From CAYJKB01 sp964370625 (GTDB taxonomy: Bacteria; Bacillota; Clostridia; Oscillospirales; Butyricicoccaceae), in assembly GCA_964370625.1 (NCBI GenBank), contig CAYJKB010000042.1:1-17995 (forward strand): DNA of 17,995 nt, given 5' to 3'. Below, piece by piece: positions 1-7,105 of the stretch. The first letter of the stretch is position 1. Every line of letters starts with the position of its first letter. Under the pieces are notes generated by a model. That model was not told the origin of the DNA. It searched no databases and saw nothing but the letters and a program-made list of their open reading frames with translations. The position numbers were made by a program, and so were the translations under genes.

Positions 1-236
1 TTTTCAAAATCCATAGTAGGAGCATCTACTTTAATTCCGAAATGCTCACTTTTTTGAATTTCTTTATATAATTCAGTTGCATGTAGTAGTGTTTTAGTTG
101 GAACACAACCTCTGTTAAGACAAGTTCCACCTAGTTCACGATTTTCAACTACAGCTACTTTTTTTCCCATTTTTGATGCTTTAGCCGCAGCTAAATATCC
201 ACCAGGGCCTGCACCAATTATGATTAAATCATACAT
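1..236 (-). CDS. lpdA: Dihydrolipoamide dehydrogenase (glycine cleavage L protein), N-terminal part
   Basis: Flavoprotein disulfide reductase that reoxidises the dihydrolipoyl arm of H protein with NAD+. Only the first 78 codons are in the window; the gene runs off the left edge. The visible part has the FAD-binding Rossmann motif GAGPGG at residues 8-13, an acidic residue ending the second strand (E31), and the redox-active disulfide motif GGTCLNRGCVPTK with C39 and C44. It starts inside the end of lplA, overlapping it by 8 nt (lplA stop at 231-229, this ATG at 236-234), so translation is probably coupled; GGAGG lies about 13 nt upstream within lplA. Its place at the end of a gcv operon makes the glycine cleavage role more likely than pyruvate dehydrogenase, but family members are interchangeable and the C-terminus is not visible. 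Confidence 0.93.
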   Translation of the reverse strand, partial: MYDLIIIGAGPGGYLAAAKASKMGKKVAVVENRELGGTCLNRGCVPTKTLLHATELYKEIQKSEHFGIKVDAPTMDFE

Positions 237-1176
237 CCCATTCTGCCTCCATAATATAAGAATAATCTGCTAACGCAGTTTTCATATCGTCAGTATTGAA
301 TTTAACACCACGAAGTTTGCTTTCAATTTTATCAGAAAAAGCATCATCAAGTGCGTCAGTCCATACTTTAACATCTGTAATCACACCTTCATTTACAGCG
401 AATTGCATTTGCACTTCGCCCCAATCAAAACGTGTTGTCCAAACTGTGTTAAAAGGGATTTTTCTGCCATATAGCCATTCCCATTTGCTGAATTTGTCCA
501 CAGCCTGTGTAAATTTGTTGTTATCAACGGCTGTAAATTCACTAGCTGTGCCTTCATAAACTTCTTCAAAAGCAGAAATCAATGCAGTTTTCATGCTTTC
601 GACAGTAATATCTGCACTTAAATCACTAAGGTTACACACACGACTTTTAACAGAATCTACACCTTTTGATTGAAGTTTTTTCGCCGATACATTTAAGTAA
701 TGTGATAACATACTCATATCAACGTTTAGAAGAAGTGTACCATGATGATAACAGAAATCTTCTGTTTGATAAAAAGCATTTCCAGAGAATTTTTTCTCGT
801 CAACTGTAATGTCATTTCTACCTGATTTTACAGCATTTAGCCCGAATTTTTGAACAGCTTTCAGTATAACTGAAAGCTGTTTATCAACATTATAATGTTT
901 TTCTCGAACTAAAAACGTAAAGTTAAGATTTCCTAAATCGTGGAAAACAGCTCCACCACCAGAAAGTCTACGTGCAAGAAAGCCTTCATCTTTTTCAAGT
1001 TCTTCGACTTTGCACTCTTTCCAAGGGTTTTGGTTTTTACCGATTACAACGGTTTTTCTGTTTTGCCACAGATATAAAATACATTCATCAGGTTGAGTAT
1101 TTTTAAGCAAATATTCCTCTAAAGCTATATTCTCATAAGGATTATTACTTTTTGAAATTACATAACTTAGTTTCAT
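229..1176 (-). CDS. lplA: Lipoate-protein ligase A
   Basis: Activates lipoate with ATP and transfers it to the lysine of lipoyl-domain proteins, here most plausibly GcvH encoded in the same operon. The 315-aa protein has the BPL/LplA signature: RRLSGGGAVFHD at residues 69-80 followed by the NxxF element (N84 to F88), GRNDI at 119-123, and the substrate-contacting lysine in KKFSG (K128/K129). HHGTLLL at 144-150 is the conserved strand after the active site. The C-terminal ~80 residues fit the LplA accessory domain, so the length is that of a full two-domain ligase. The ATG follows a GAGGG sequence and lies 13 nt after the gcvPB stop. It suggests lipoate scavenging; no lipA or lipB is present here. 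Confidence 0.93.
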   Translation of the reverse strand: MKLSYVISKSNNPYENIALEEYLLKNTQPDECILYLWQNRKTVVIGKNQNPWKECKVEELEKDEGFLARRLSGGGAVFHDLGNLNFTFLVREKHYNVDKQLSVILKAVQKFGLNAVKSGRNDITVDEKKFSGNAFYQTEDFCYHHGTLLLNVDMSMLSHYLNVSAKKLQSKGVDSVKSRVCNLSDLSADITVESMKTALISAFEEVYEGTASEFTAVDNNKFTQAVDKFSKWEWLYGRKIPFNTVWTTRFDWGEVQMQFAVNEGVITDVKVWTDALDDAFSDKIESKLRGVKFNTDDMKTALADYSYIMEAEWDV

Positions 1177-1189
1177 AGTCCTATCCCTC

Positions 1190-2620
1190 TTATGCGAAAT
1201 TATATCTTAGAATAGGATTTCTAGCAGCTCCTACTTCGTCCATACGTTTAACAGCCTTAGTATAAGGGCAATGTTTAATCCACTCTGGGTTTGCCATAGC
1301 TTTTTCGTGAATATCAAGTAAAGCTGCGATTAGAGAATCCATGCTTTCTTTTGATTCAGTTTCAGTTGGCTCAAACATTAGTGCTTCTGGCACGATTAGT
1401 GGGAAGTACATTGTTGGTGGGTGGAAACCGTAATCAAGCAGTGCTTTAGAAATGTCCATAGCAGTAACGTTATGGCTGTTTTTCTCAGGCTCTAGTGAGA
1501 TTACGAACTCGTGTAGACAAGTTGTATTATATTGAACTGTGTAAGCTTTTGAAAGCTGAGTTCTTAGGTAGTTTGAATTTAAAACAGCGTTAGAACTAGC
1601 TTCTCTTAAACCATCACAACCTAGAGTTAGTGCATAAGTTAATGCTTTTAGAGTTACTAGGAAGTTACCATAAAATGCTTTAACTTGACCTGTTGTTTTA
1701 GATGGTTTAACCATTTTCAGGCTATCGCCGTCAGCCTCAGTTAAGATACCTGGAATAAATGGTTTTAAAAATTCTTTACAACCAACAGGGCCTGAACCAG
1801 GACCACCACCACCATGAGGTGTTGAGAAAGTTTTGTGAAGATTTAAGTGAATTACATCAAATCCCATGTCCCCTGGTTTTGCAAGACCCATAACAGCGTT
1901 AAGGTTAGCACCGTCATAGTAGTTAACACCACCAGCATCATGAACGATTTTAGTGATCTCTAAGATGTTTTCATCAAATAGACCTAGTGTGTTAGGGTTC
2001 GTTAGCATTAAACCTGCAGTATCGTCGCCAACAGCTGCACGAAGTGAATCTAGGTCAACTAAACCTTTTTCATTTGATTTAATGTTAATAACTTTATATC
2101 CAGCCATAACAGCACTTGCAGGGTTTGTACCATGTGCTGCATCCGGAACGATGATTTTATTTCTGTGACCTTCACCACGGCTTTCGTGATAAGCTTTCAT
2201 AAGTAAAAGACCTACAAACTCACCATGTGCACCAGCAGCTGGTTGGAACGTCATAGCGTCCATACCTGTGATTTCGCTGAATACTCTTTCAGCTGTATCA
2301 ATCATTTCAAGAGAACCTTGAACTGTGTGAATTGGTTGAAGTGGATGAACTGCTGTAAAGCCAGCTAAAGACGCCACTTCTTCATTTACTTTTGGGTTGT
2401 ATTTCATAGTACAAGAACCTAGAGGGTATGCACCGTCATTTACACCTTGAGTGTTTTTAGCAAGTTCAGTATAATGTCTTGAAATATCATTTTCAGATAC
2501 TTCAGGTAGTTTTGGAGCTTTCGCTCTTTTTGCAAAAGAAGGAGTAGCTTGTGCTACATCAAGTGCTGGTAATACAGTTAAATTTCTTCCTTCGACACTG
2601 CGTTCAAATATTAACTCCAT
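1190..2620 (-). CDS. gcvPB: Glycine dehydrogenase (decarboxylating) subunit 2
   Basis: C-terminal half of the PLP-dependent P protein, which decarboxylates glycine and passes the aminomethyl group to lipoyl-GcvH. The 476-aa length is normal for the split form. The PLP Schiff-base lysine is K263 in LNLHKTF, followed by the glycine-rich PHGGGGPGSGPVG loop at 268-280. Other family landmarks are GAYPLGSCTMKYNPK (63-77), DAAHGTNPASA (160-170) and NYYDGANLNA (233-242), where the Asp contacts the pyridine nitrogen. The ATG comes one base after the gcvPA stop, and its GGGGAGG ribosome binding site lies inside the last codons of gcvPA, so the two subunits are almost certainly translationally coupled. 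It works as a heterotetramer with GcvPA. Confidence 0.97.
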   Translation of the reverse strand: MELIFERSVEGRNLTVLPALDVAQATPSFAKRAKAPKLPEVSENDISRHYTELAKNTQGVNDGAYPLGSCTMKYNPKVNEEVASLAGFTAVHPLQPIHTVQGSLEMIDTAERVFSEITGMDAMTFQPAAGAHGEFVGLLLMKAYHESRGEGHRNKIIVPDAAHGTNPASAVMAGYKVINIKSNEKGLVDLDSLRAAVGDDTAGLMLTNPNTLGLFDENILEITKIVHDAGGVNYYDGANLNAVMGLAKPGDMGFDVIHLNLHKTFSTPHGGGGPGSGPVGCKEFLKPFIPGILTEADGDSLKMVKPSKTTGQVKAFYGNFLVTLKALTYALTLGCDGLREASSNAVLNSNYLRTQLSKAYTVQYNTTCLHEFVISLEPEKNSHNVTAMDISKALLDYGFHPPTMYFPLIVPEALMFEPTETESKESMDSLIAALLDIHEKAMANPEWIKHCPYTKAVKRMDEVGAARNPILRYNFA

Positions 2621-2621
2621 A

Positions 2622-3935
2622 TTATAGCACCTCCCCGATTAATGCAATCATATCGTCGATAATTTCTTTTGTGCAAAGTTCAGTTGTACACCAAAGAATT
2701 TTGTTACCATCTACAGGTAAACCACCTAAGTAACCATTTTCTTCAAGTTTAGTTAGGATTTTGTCACTGTCAACAGGACAATCCATTAGAAACTCATGGA
2801 AGAAATCTTGGTTGTAAGTTAATTTAAAGCCGATTTTTTCAAGTTCAGCTTTTAGGTAGTAAGCGTGTGACATAGAAAGGTTTGCAACTTGTTCTAAACC
2901 TTTAAATCCCATAGCTGATAGATAAACAGATGCTTTTAAAGCACAAAGTGCTTGGTTTGAGCAGATGTTACTACTAGCTTTTTCACGTCTGATATGTTGT
3001 TCACGAGCTTGTAATGTTAATACAAAACCACGATTTCCTTCAGTATCAGTAGTTTGACCTACAATTCTACCTGGAAGTTTTCTAAGCATTTCAGTAGTTG
3101 CTGTCATAAATCCAAGGAAAGGGCCACCAAAAGATAGAGGCATACCAAGAGGTTGACCTTCACCAACAGCTACATCAGCACCACATTCAGCAGGTGATTT
3201 GATAACTGCAAGTGCAATAGGGTTACAACCCATAACGAATTTACCACCAGCTTCGTGTACAGCATTACCTAATACTTCAGCATCTTCAACGATACCACAG
3301 AAGTTAGGTTGTTGCATATAGAAACAAGCAGTTGTGCCGTCAGCCATAGCTTTAAGTGCGTCTACATCAGTTACGCCGTCTTTAGCTGGAACGATTTCCA
3401 TTACTGTATCACGTGCGTAGCAGTATGTTTTAATAGTACCAATAATTTCAGGGTCAGCTGTTGCTGATACTAAAACTTTAGTTTTCTTTCTTTCAACACA
3501 CATGAACATAGCTTCAGCTGCTGCCGCTGCACCATCATAAACAGATGCATTAGCTGCGTCTAAACCTGTAAGTTCACACATCATTGTTTGGAATTCAAAA
3601 ATAGCTTGAAGATTACCTTGGCTGATTTCAGCTTGATAAGGTGTGTAAGCTGTTACAAAATCTTCTTTGTTTGTAACACTGTTTACGATAGCTGGGATAT
3701 AGTGATTATAAGCACCAGCACCTCTGAAAATGTGATTAAAAACTTTGTTTTTAGATGCCATTTTCTTCATTTTATTACTTATTTCAAGTTCTGATACACC
3801 TTTGTCGATATTTAGCATATCTTTAAGGATTACGTTATCTGGTATTACAGACAGCATATCATCAAAGCTTTTGTATCCACAAGCTTCTAAGATTTCTTGC
3901 TGTTGTTTAGCTGTATTTGCTACATAAGTTCCCAA
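2622..3935 (-). CDS. gcvPA: Glycine dehydrogenase (decarboxylating) subunit 1
   Basis: N-terminal half of the split P protein; lacks the PLP lysine and pairs with GcvPB. The 437-aa sequence has family features such as YVANTAKQQQEIL near the N-terminus, NHIFRGAGAYNHYIP, TPYQAEISQGNLQAIFEFQTM, and GPFLGFMT with QTTDTEGNRGFVLTLQAREQHIRREKA further on (read in pieces). The start codon is TTG at 3935-3933, not ATG: a strong GGAGG (3943-3947) lies 7 nt upstream, the N-terminus then aligns with the usual M-x-Y-x-x-NT pattern, and the next in-frame Met would remove about 28 conserved residues. It begins 11 nt after the gcvH stop. Confidence 0.96.
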   Translation of the reverse strand: MGTYVANTAKQQQEILEACGYKSFDDMLSVIPDNVILKDMLNIDKGVSELEISNKMKKMASKNKVFNHIFRGAGAYNHYIPAIVNSVTNKEDFVTAYTPYQAEISQGNLQAIFEFQTMMCELTGLDAANASVYDGAAAAAEAMFMCVERKKTKVLVSATADPEIIGTIKTYCYARDTVMEIVPAKDGVTDVDALKAMADGTTACFYMQQPNFCGIVEDAEVLGNAVHEAGGKFVMGCNPIALAVIKSPAECGADVAVGEGQPLGMPLSFGGPFLGFMTATTEMLRKLPGRIVGQTTDTEGNRGFVLTLQAREQHIRREKASSNICSNQALCALKASVYLSAMGFKGLEQVANLSMSHAYYLKAELEKIGFKLTYNQDFFHEFLMDCPVDSDKILTKLEENGYLGGLPVDGNKILWCTTELCTKEIIDDMIALIGEVL

Positions 3936-3946
3936 TCTAGTTCCTC

Positions 3947-4324
3947 CTATAGGCTAGCTACGTAAGCTTCGTAATCTGCAGCTGACATAGTTTCTTCAGT
4001 TTCAGACACTGAACCTACTTTGATAAGCCAAGCGCCATATGGGTTTGAGTTGATGCTTTCTGGTGCATCTAGTACTTCTTCGTTGATTTCAGTAACTTCG
4101 CCAGTTACAGGAGAATACATATCTGATACAGCTTTAACAGATTCAACATCACCAAAGCTATCAGCCATAGTTACTTCGTCGCCAGCTTCTGGAAGGTTTA
4201 CGAATACTAAATCGCCTAAAGCGCTTTGAGCGTAATCAGTAAGACCTACAACAACAGTTCCATCAGCTTCTTTTTTTAGCCATTCGTGAGATTTAGTGTA
4301 AAGTAATTCAGTTGGGTTTGACAT
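3947..4324 (-). CDS. gcvH: Glycine cleavage system H protein
   Basis: Small lipoyl-carrier protein that shuttles the aminomethyl intermediate from P protein to T protein and the reduced arm to L protein. The 125 aa match the usual length. The lipoylation site is K64 in ESVKAVSD, preceded by FGDV and followed by the PVTGEVTEIN strand. The N-terminus has the family pattern YTKSHEWLK and the VVGLTDYAQSALGDLVFVNLP core. ATG follows AAGGAGG with 8-nt spacing. The gene is 66 nt downstream of gcvT, the widest gap in the operon, which contains a hairpin and a candidate promoter listed separately. Confidence 0.97.
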   Translation of the reverse strand: MSNPTELLYTKSHEWLKKEADGTVVVGLTDYAQSALGDLVFVNLPEAGDEVTMADSFGDVESVKAVSDMYSPVTGEVTEINEEVLDAPESINSNPYGAWLIKVGSVSETEETMSAADYEAYVASL

Positions 4325-4353
4325 AATAATGTCCTCCTTGTAATTTTAAATTA

Positions 4354-4381
4354 ATTATATTTTTATTTTAGAATTTGTAAA
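4354..4381 (-). promoter_or_regulatory. Candidate internal promoter for gcvH onward
   Basis: On the minus strand a TTTACA -35 box (4381-4376) is followed by 16 nt and a perfect TATAAT -10 box (4359-4354), about 30 nt before the gcvH ATG. It sits directly behind the hairpin at the gcvT stop. AT-rich intergenic DNA produces such matches by chance, so this is moderate evidence. Confidence 0.5.
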
Positions 4382-4406
4382 AAATCAGTTCTATTTTTTA
4401 TAGAAC
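4379..4406 (-). terminator. Hairpin with T-tract at the end of gcvT
   Basis: Minus-strand GTTCTAT (4406-4400) pairs with ATAGAAC (4394-4388) around a 5-nt A loop; TTTTTT (4384-4379) follows three bases later. The stop codon of gcvT lies inside the hairpin. The 7-bp stem is short and AU-rich, so it would probably be a leaky terminator or an mRNA-end stabiliser inside the operon. Confidence 0.45.
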
Positions 4407-5467
4407 GGAAGTGGAATAATTTCAGTTTCAACTTTTCTGCCACGAACTACAGCAGTTACAGCTGTGCCAACTTCTGTGCAGTCAACATCAACATAAGCCA
4501 TAGCAACAGGAAGATTTAAGAAAGGAACTTGAGTTCCAGAAGTAGTTTTGCCGATTAATTTATCGCCGATATAAAGTTCTGCATCTTCACGAACAATACC
4601 ACGACCTGTAACTTTAAGTCCAACTCTTTTTCTTGTGATTGGAACTTCTACCATAGCTTCTTTACCAACAAATTTTTCTTTGTCAAGTTTCACAGCAAAT
4701 TTAAGTCCCGCTTGAAGTGGAGTTGTATTTTCATCAAGTTCATGACCATATAAAGGCATTGAAGCTTCAAGACGAAGTGTATCTCTTGCACCTAATCCAC
4801 AAGGAAGAATTCCTTCTTCTTTGCCTGCTTCTAAAAGCATGTTCCAAAGTTTTGAAGCATCAGCAGAATTACAATAAAGCTCATAGCCGTCTTCACCTGT
4901 GTAACCTGTTTTAGAAATAAGACAAGTGATATCACCAACTTTTCCATCAGGAGTTGCAGTATAGTATTTTTCTGGTAAATCATTTGATAGTTTTTCCATG
5001 ATACCTTGTGCTTTTGGGCCTTGAACTGCGATTTGAGCAATTGTATCTGAAATATCTTCAAATTTAACATCGCCAAAAGCATATTTTAAAATATGTGCAT
5101 AGTCTTTATCTTTGTTTGATGCGTTAGGAACTAGCATGTATTTTTCTTCACCTAGTTTGTATACGATTAAATCATCTACAGAACCACCGTTTTCATAACA
5201 CATAACTGTGTATCTAGCTTGGCCGATTTTCATATTTGTAAAATCGTTAGTTAAGATATAGTTAAGGTTTGCAAGTGCATCTTTACCTGTACACATAATC
5301 TCACCCATGTGAGATACATCAAATAAACCACAAGCCTCACGAGTTGCCATATGCTCTTTAGTTAGCCCTGTATCTTCATATTGAACTGGTAGTAAATAGC
5401 CTGCAAAAGGTACAATTTTACCTTTAAGATTAACGTGATCTTCATACAACGGAGTTTTCTTTTCCAT
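4391..5467 (-). CDS. gcvT: Aminomethyltransferase (glycine cleavage T protein)
   Basis: Transfers the one-carbon unit from aminomethyl-lipoyl-GcvH to tetrahydrofolate, giving methylene-THF and ammonia. The 358-aa length is typical. Visible landmarks: TPLYEDHVNLKGKIVPFAGY at the N-terminus, FDVSHMGEI (49-57), YENGGSVDDLIVYK (91-104) with the conserved Asp pair near the folate site, TGYTGEDGYELY, and GARDTLRLEASMPLYGHEL. The C-terminal barrel (PITRKRVGLKVTGRG to the end) is intact. ATG is preceded by AGAGAGG with 8-nt spacing. First gene after the glycine riboswitch, so its expression should rise with glycine. Confidence 0.97.
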   Translation of the reverse strand: MEKKTPLYEDHVNLKGKIVPFAGYLLPVQYEDTGLTKEHMATREACGLFDVSHMGEIMCTGKDALANLNYILTNDFTNMKIGQARYTVMCYENGGSVDDLIVYKLGEEKYMLVPNASNKDKDYAHILKYAFGDVKFEDISDTIAQIAVQGPKAQGIMEKLSNDLPEKYYTATPDGKVGDITCLISKTGYTGEDGYELYCNSADASKLWNMLLEAGKEEGILPCGLGARDTLRLEASMPLYGHELDENTTPLQAGLKFAVKLDKEKFVGKEAMVEVPITRKRVGLKVTGRGIVREDAELYIGDKLIGKTTSGTQVPFLNLPVAMAYVDVDCTEVGTAVTAVVRGRKVETEIIPLPFYKK

Positions 5468-5503
5468 GTTATTAGCCTCTCTTTACATATAATTTAAAAC
5501 ATC

Positions 5504-5538
5504 AAAAAAGGACATAGAACTTTCAGTGTCCTATGCCC
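5504..5538 (-). terminator. Riboswitch-controlled intrinsic terminator
   Basis: Minus-strand GGGCATAGG (5538-5530) pairs with TCTATGTCC (5518-5510), 9 bp with two G-U pairs, followed at once by TTTTTT (5509-5504). The 5' arm directly follows the GGACAG that closes the second glycine aptamer, so glycine binding and terminator folding can compete. This fits the usual glycine-ON design for gcv operons. Confidence 0.85.
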
Positions 5539-5692
5539 TGTCCTTTTACCTGAAAGATTAAGCTTCTTCGGTGGTACTTATCGCAGGAGTTTATCCTTTT
5601 GTACCTCTCCAGGGGGTCGTCAGAATTTGGTCCTTTTGCCTGAGAGTATTACCCCTTCGGCGACTTCTGCAAATGTGCAAAAATTCTCTCCC
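5520..5692 (-). ncRNA. Tandem glycine riboswitch upstream of gcvT
   Basis: Two consecutive aptamers read on the minus strand. Aptamer 1 (about 5692-5628) opens with GGGAGAGA, has the GCCGAAGGGG core (around 5662-5651) and ends with CTCAGGCAAAAGGACC. Aptamer 2 (about 5610-5539) opens with GGAGAGG, has the more divergent core ACCGAAGAAG (around 5571-5562) and ends with TTCAGGTAAAAGGACAG. A short linker joins them (5627-5611). The arrangement, followed by a terminator and gcvT, matches the established glycine riboswitch family that activates glycine catabolism when glycine is abundant. Confidence 0.95.
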
Positions 5693-5721
5693 AAATTCAT
5701 CATTCGAATATTTTACAACTA

Positions 5722-5750
5722 ATTTTATCATATATAAGATTCATTTGCAA
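5722..5750 (-). promoter_or_regulatory. Promoter of the gcv operon
   Basis: TTGCAA (5750-5745), 17-nt spacer, TAAAAT (5727-5722), with a TGA directly before the -10 that gives an extended -10 (TGnTAAAAT). It ends about 30 nt before the first riboswitch aptamer, so transcription would start just upstream of it. Confidence 0.75.
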
Positions 5751-5827
5751 TATGTTTATCTGCAATTTTGCAAATTTTTTAATAGTGTATCTAACAAAAT
5801 TTTATGCAAAAATTTAGTAATATTTTT

Positions 5828-6577
5828 TTATTGTGGTTGTCTATCTGGATGCACTTCGTAATAGTAATCCCAATCTCCTTCTGTAATTTCAGTTTCTGAA
5901 CGTTTAAACATTCCATAATCTCTGAAATATGGTGAATTATATGTCAAATTTATAGTATCAGTTGCTTTGTCATATGTTATTACATAAGTTGCCTCATCAA
6001 ACGTGATTTCATCTCCTGGCACAGGTGTTAGCTGGCTATCTTTTACTATATATGTATTTCCATCAGTTTCAAAGCTACTTCCATCTCGTCTTGTTATTTT
6101 GCTCCAAATTCCACTGCCATATTCAGATGATATAGTTGTATCAAAAAATAATATGTCGAGCTCAAAATATTCATCTGTGTCAGCACTGTGTCCACGTTCA
6201 CGAATTGAAATTATACTTCCGTTTTCAGCTTCCCACATACCTGTAATTTCTTTTTGTTCTTCTGATAATTTGCTTTCTGGCAAAATTGCAAGTGTAGATA
6301 AGTCTATTGGCTCTGGCTCTGCTATCTCGCCTTCGGCTGTTTCTCCATCTTCGCCTTCTCCATCTGCACTTTCTTCGCCTTCCTCACCCTCTGCGGGTTC
6401 TTCTCCATCTTCAGATGTATCATCGTTTTCGCCTTCAACTTGTTCGGTTTCTTGTCCATCTGCTGGTTGTTCTGCCGTATCACCTCTTGAGCTTAAAAAA
6501 ATGTACACACCAACTCCAACTATCGCAACCACAACTAAAATTGCTATTACTATTATAATTATTTTTTTCTTTTTCAT
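5828..6577 (-). CDS. Hypothetical membrane-anchored protein with acidic linker
   Basis: Not recognised. From the chosen start the protein is 249 aa: a KKKK-preceded hydrophobic segment (about residues 5-25) that would be an uncleaved N-terminal anchor, then a ~70-residue linker made mostly of Glu, Asp, Gly, Ala and Ser, then a ~150-residue C-terminal domain starting near ITGMWEAENGS that is rich in beta-prone and aromatic residues. The tryptophan/glycine pattern is reminiscent of small extracytoplasmic beta domains, but no family can be named. The ATG at 6577 is preferred over one 15 codons upstream (6622), because GGAGG lies 5 nt before it and the TATAAT box (6638-6633) would place the transcript start almost on the upstream ATG. 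It appears monocistronic and divergent from the cobalamin riboswitch. Confidence 0.8.
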   Translation of the reverse strand: MKKKKIIIIVIAILVVVAIVGVGVYIFLSSRGDTAEQPADGQETEQVEGENDDTSEDGEEPAEGEEGEESADGEGEDGETAEGEIAEPEPIDLSTLAILPESKLSEEQKEITGMWEAENGSIISIRERGHSADTDEYFELDILFFDTTISSEYGSGIWSKITRRDGSSFETDGNTYIVKDSQLTPVPGDEITFDEATYVITYDKATDTINLTYNSPYFRDYGMFKRSETEITEGDWDYYYEVHPDRQPQ

Positions 6578-6632
6578 ATTATCCTCCGCAACTTTATCGG
6601 CATCTATATATGTATTTTTCATTTCTATCTAC

Positions 6633-6661
6633 ATTATATAAAAGAAATCTATTAATTGCAA
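6633..6661 (-). promoter_or_regulatory. Promoter of the acidic-linker membrane protein gene
   Basis: TTGCAA (6661-6656), exactly 17 nt, then a perfect TATAAT (6638-6633). Expected start near 6626, leaving a ~50-nt leader to the ATG at 6577. This is the main reason for choosing the downstream start codon. Confidence 0.75.
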
Positions 6662-6703
6662 TATTCTTTGAAAATTAAACTGTAATCAAACAAAATTTTA
6701 TGA

Positions 6704-6732
6704 TTGACAAAGGTTTTATTATATTGTATAAT
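6704..6732 (+). promoter_or_regulatory. Consensus promoter of the cobalamin riboswitch transcript
   Basis: TTGACA (6704-6709), 17-nt spacer, TATAAT (6727-6732): a perfect housekeeping consensus. It sits about 20 nt before the riboswitch P1 stem and points away from the minus-strand gene at 5828-6577. Confidence 0.9.
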
Positions 6733-6753
6733 GAAAAACATAATTTAATACAA

Positions 6754-6914
6754 ACACATAAGGCTTATTTCTAATAATTAATAGGGAAGTTGGGTGAAAA
6801 TCCCACACAGAGCCGCTGCTGTAATAGTGTAGCTTTAAATATTTGCCACTGGCTTTTGCTGGGAAGGCTTTTGAAGTGAAAATGCTAGAGTCAGAATACC
6901 TACCTTTTGTGTGC
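6754..6914 (+). ncRNA. Cobalamin (adenosylcobalamin-type) riboswitch, no gene downstream
   Basis: Core elements appear in the canonical order: TAATAGGGAA (about 6778-6787), GGTGAAAATCCCAC (about 6793-6806), GCCGCTGCTGTAATAG, GCCACTGG, GGGAAGGC, and a B12-box-like AGTCAGAATACCTACC (6889-6904). P1 can form between CACATAAGG (6755-6763) and CCTTTTGTGTG (6903-6913), so the aptamer looks complete. The B12 box departs from the usual AGYCMGGARACCTGCC at three positions. A consensus promoter precedes it and two terminator hairpins follow it, but no open reading frame with a ribosome binding site lies on this strand before the convergent rubrerythrin gene. Identity is secure; its target is not. Confidence 0.92.
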
Positions 6915-6951
6915 AAATTATACTTTTCGGATTTTAGAAGTTTTGCGTGAT

Positions 6952-6978
6952 ACAGATTTTTATTTTAATCTGTTTTTC
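6952..6978 (+). terminator. First terminator hairpin after the cobalamin riboswitch
   Basis: ACAGATT (6952-6958) pairs with AATCTGT (6967-6973) around an 8-nt loop, followed by TTTTCTG and more T. It is the nearest candidate expression platform to the aptamer. The stem is short (7 bp), so its strength is uncertain. Confidence 0.6.
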
Positions 6979-6983
6979 TGTTT

Positions 6984-7028
6984 CTTAAATCTTGGAATTT
7001 CTCCTATGATTTAAGATTTTTTATTTTT
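6984..7028 (+). terminator. Second terminator hairpin after the cobalamin riboswitch
   Basis: CTTAAATC (6984-6991) pairs with GATTTAAG (7008-7015), with an inner GGA/TCC helix, followed by a T-rich tract (7017-7028). It gives the riboswitch transcript a second likely 3' end, about 285-290 nt from the expected start. TTTTCGG (6924-6930) and CCGAAAA (7029-7035) could also pair to enclose both hairpins. Confidence 0.65.
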
Positions 7029-7105
7029 CCGAAAAAACTCCTTTATCATATTTACTTGATTTTTGGTGCGTCACTTCCCAAAATCAAACAAATCAATATT
7101 TGCTC

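Noticed and set aside
6003..6641. 212-aa plus-strand ORF rich in Ser and Pro
   Set aside because: It mirrors the acidic Glu/Gly/Ala linker of the minus-strand gene and has no start signal of its own.
5793..6702. 14-nt direct repeat AACAAAATTTTATG at 5793-5806 and 6689-6702 flanking the acidic-linker gene
   Set aside because: The repeat is very AT-rich, and no transposase, inverted ends or target-site features accompany it; chance is the simplest explanation.
6719..6916. 65-aa minus-strand ORF
   Set aside because: It lies entirely on the complement of the cobalamin riboswitch and has no ribosome binding site or recognisable content.
6952..7015. ANTAR-binding dual hairpin, as in EutX-type B12-controlled RNAs
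   Set aside because: The hairpin loops (a T/A-only 8-nt loop and ATTTC) lack the A and G positions of the known six-base ANTAR loops.
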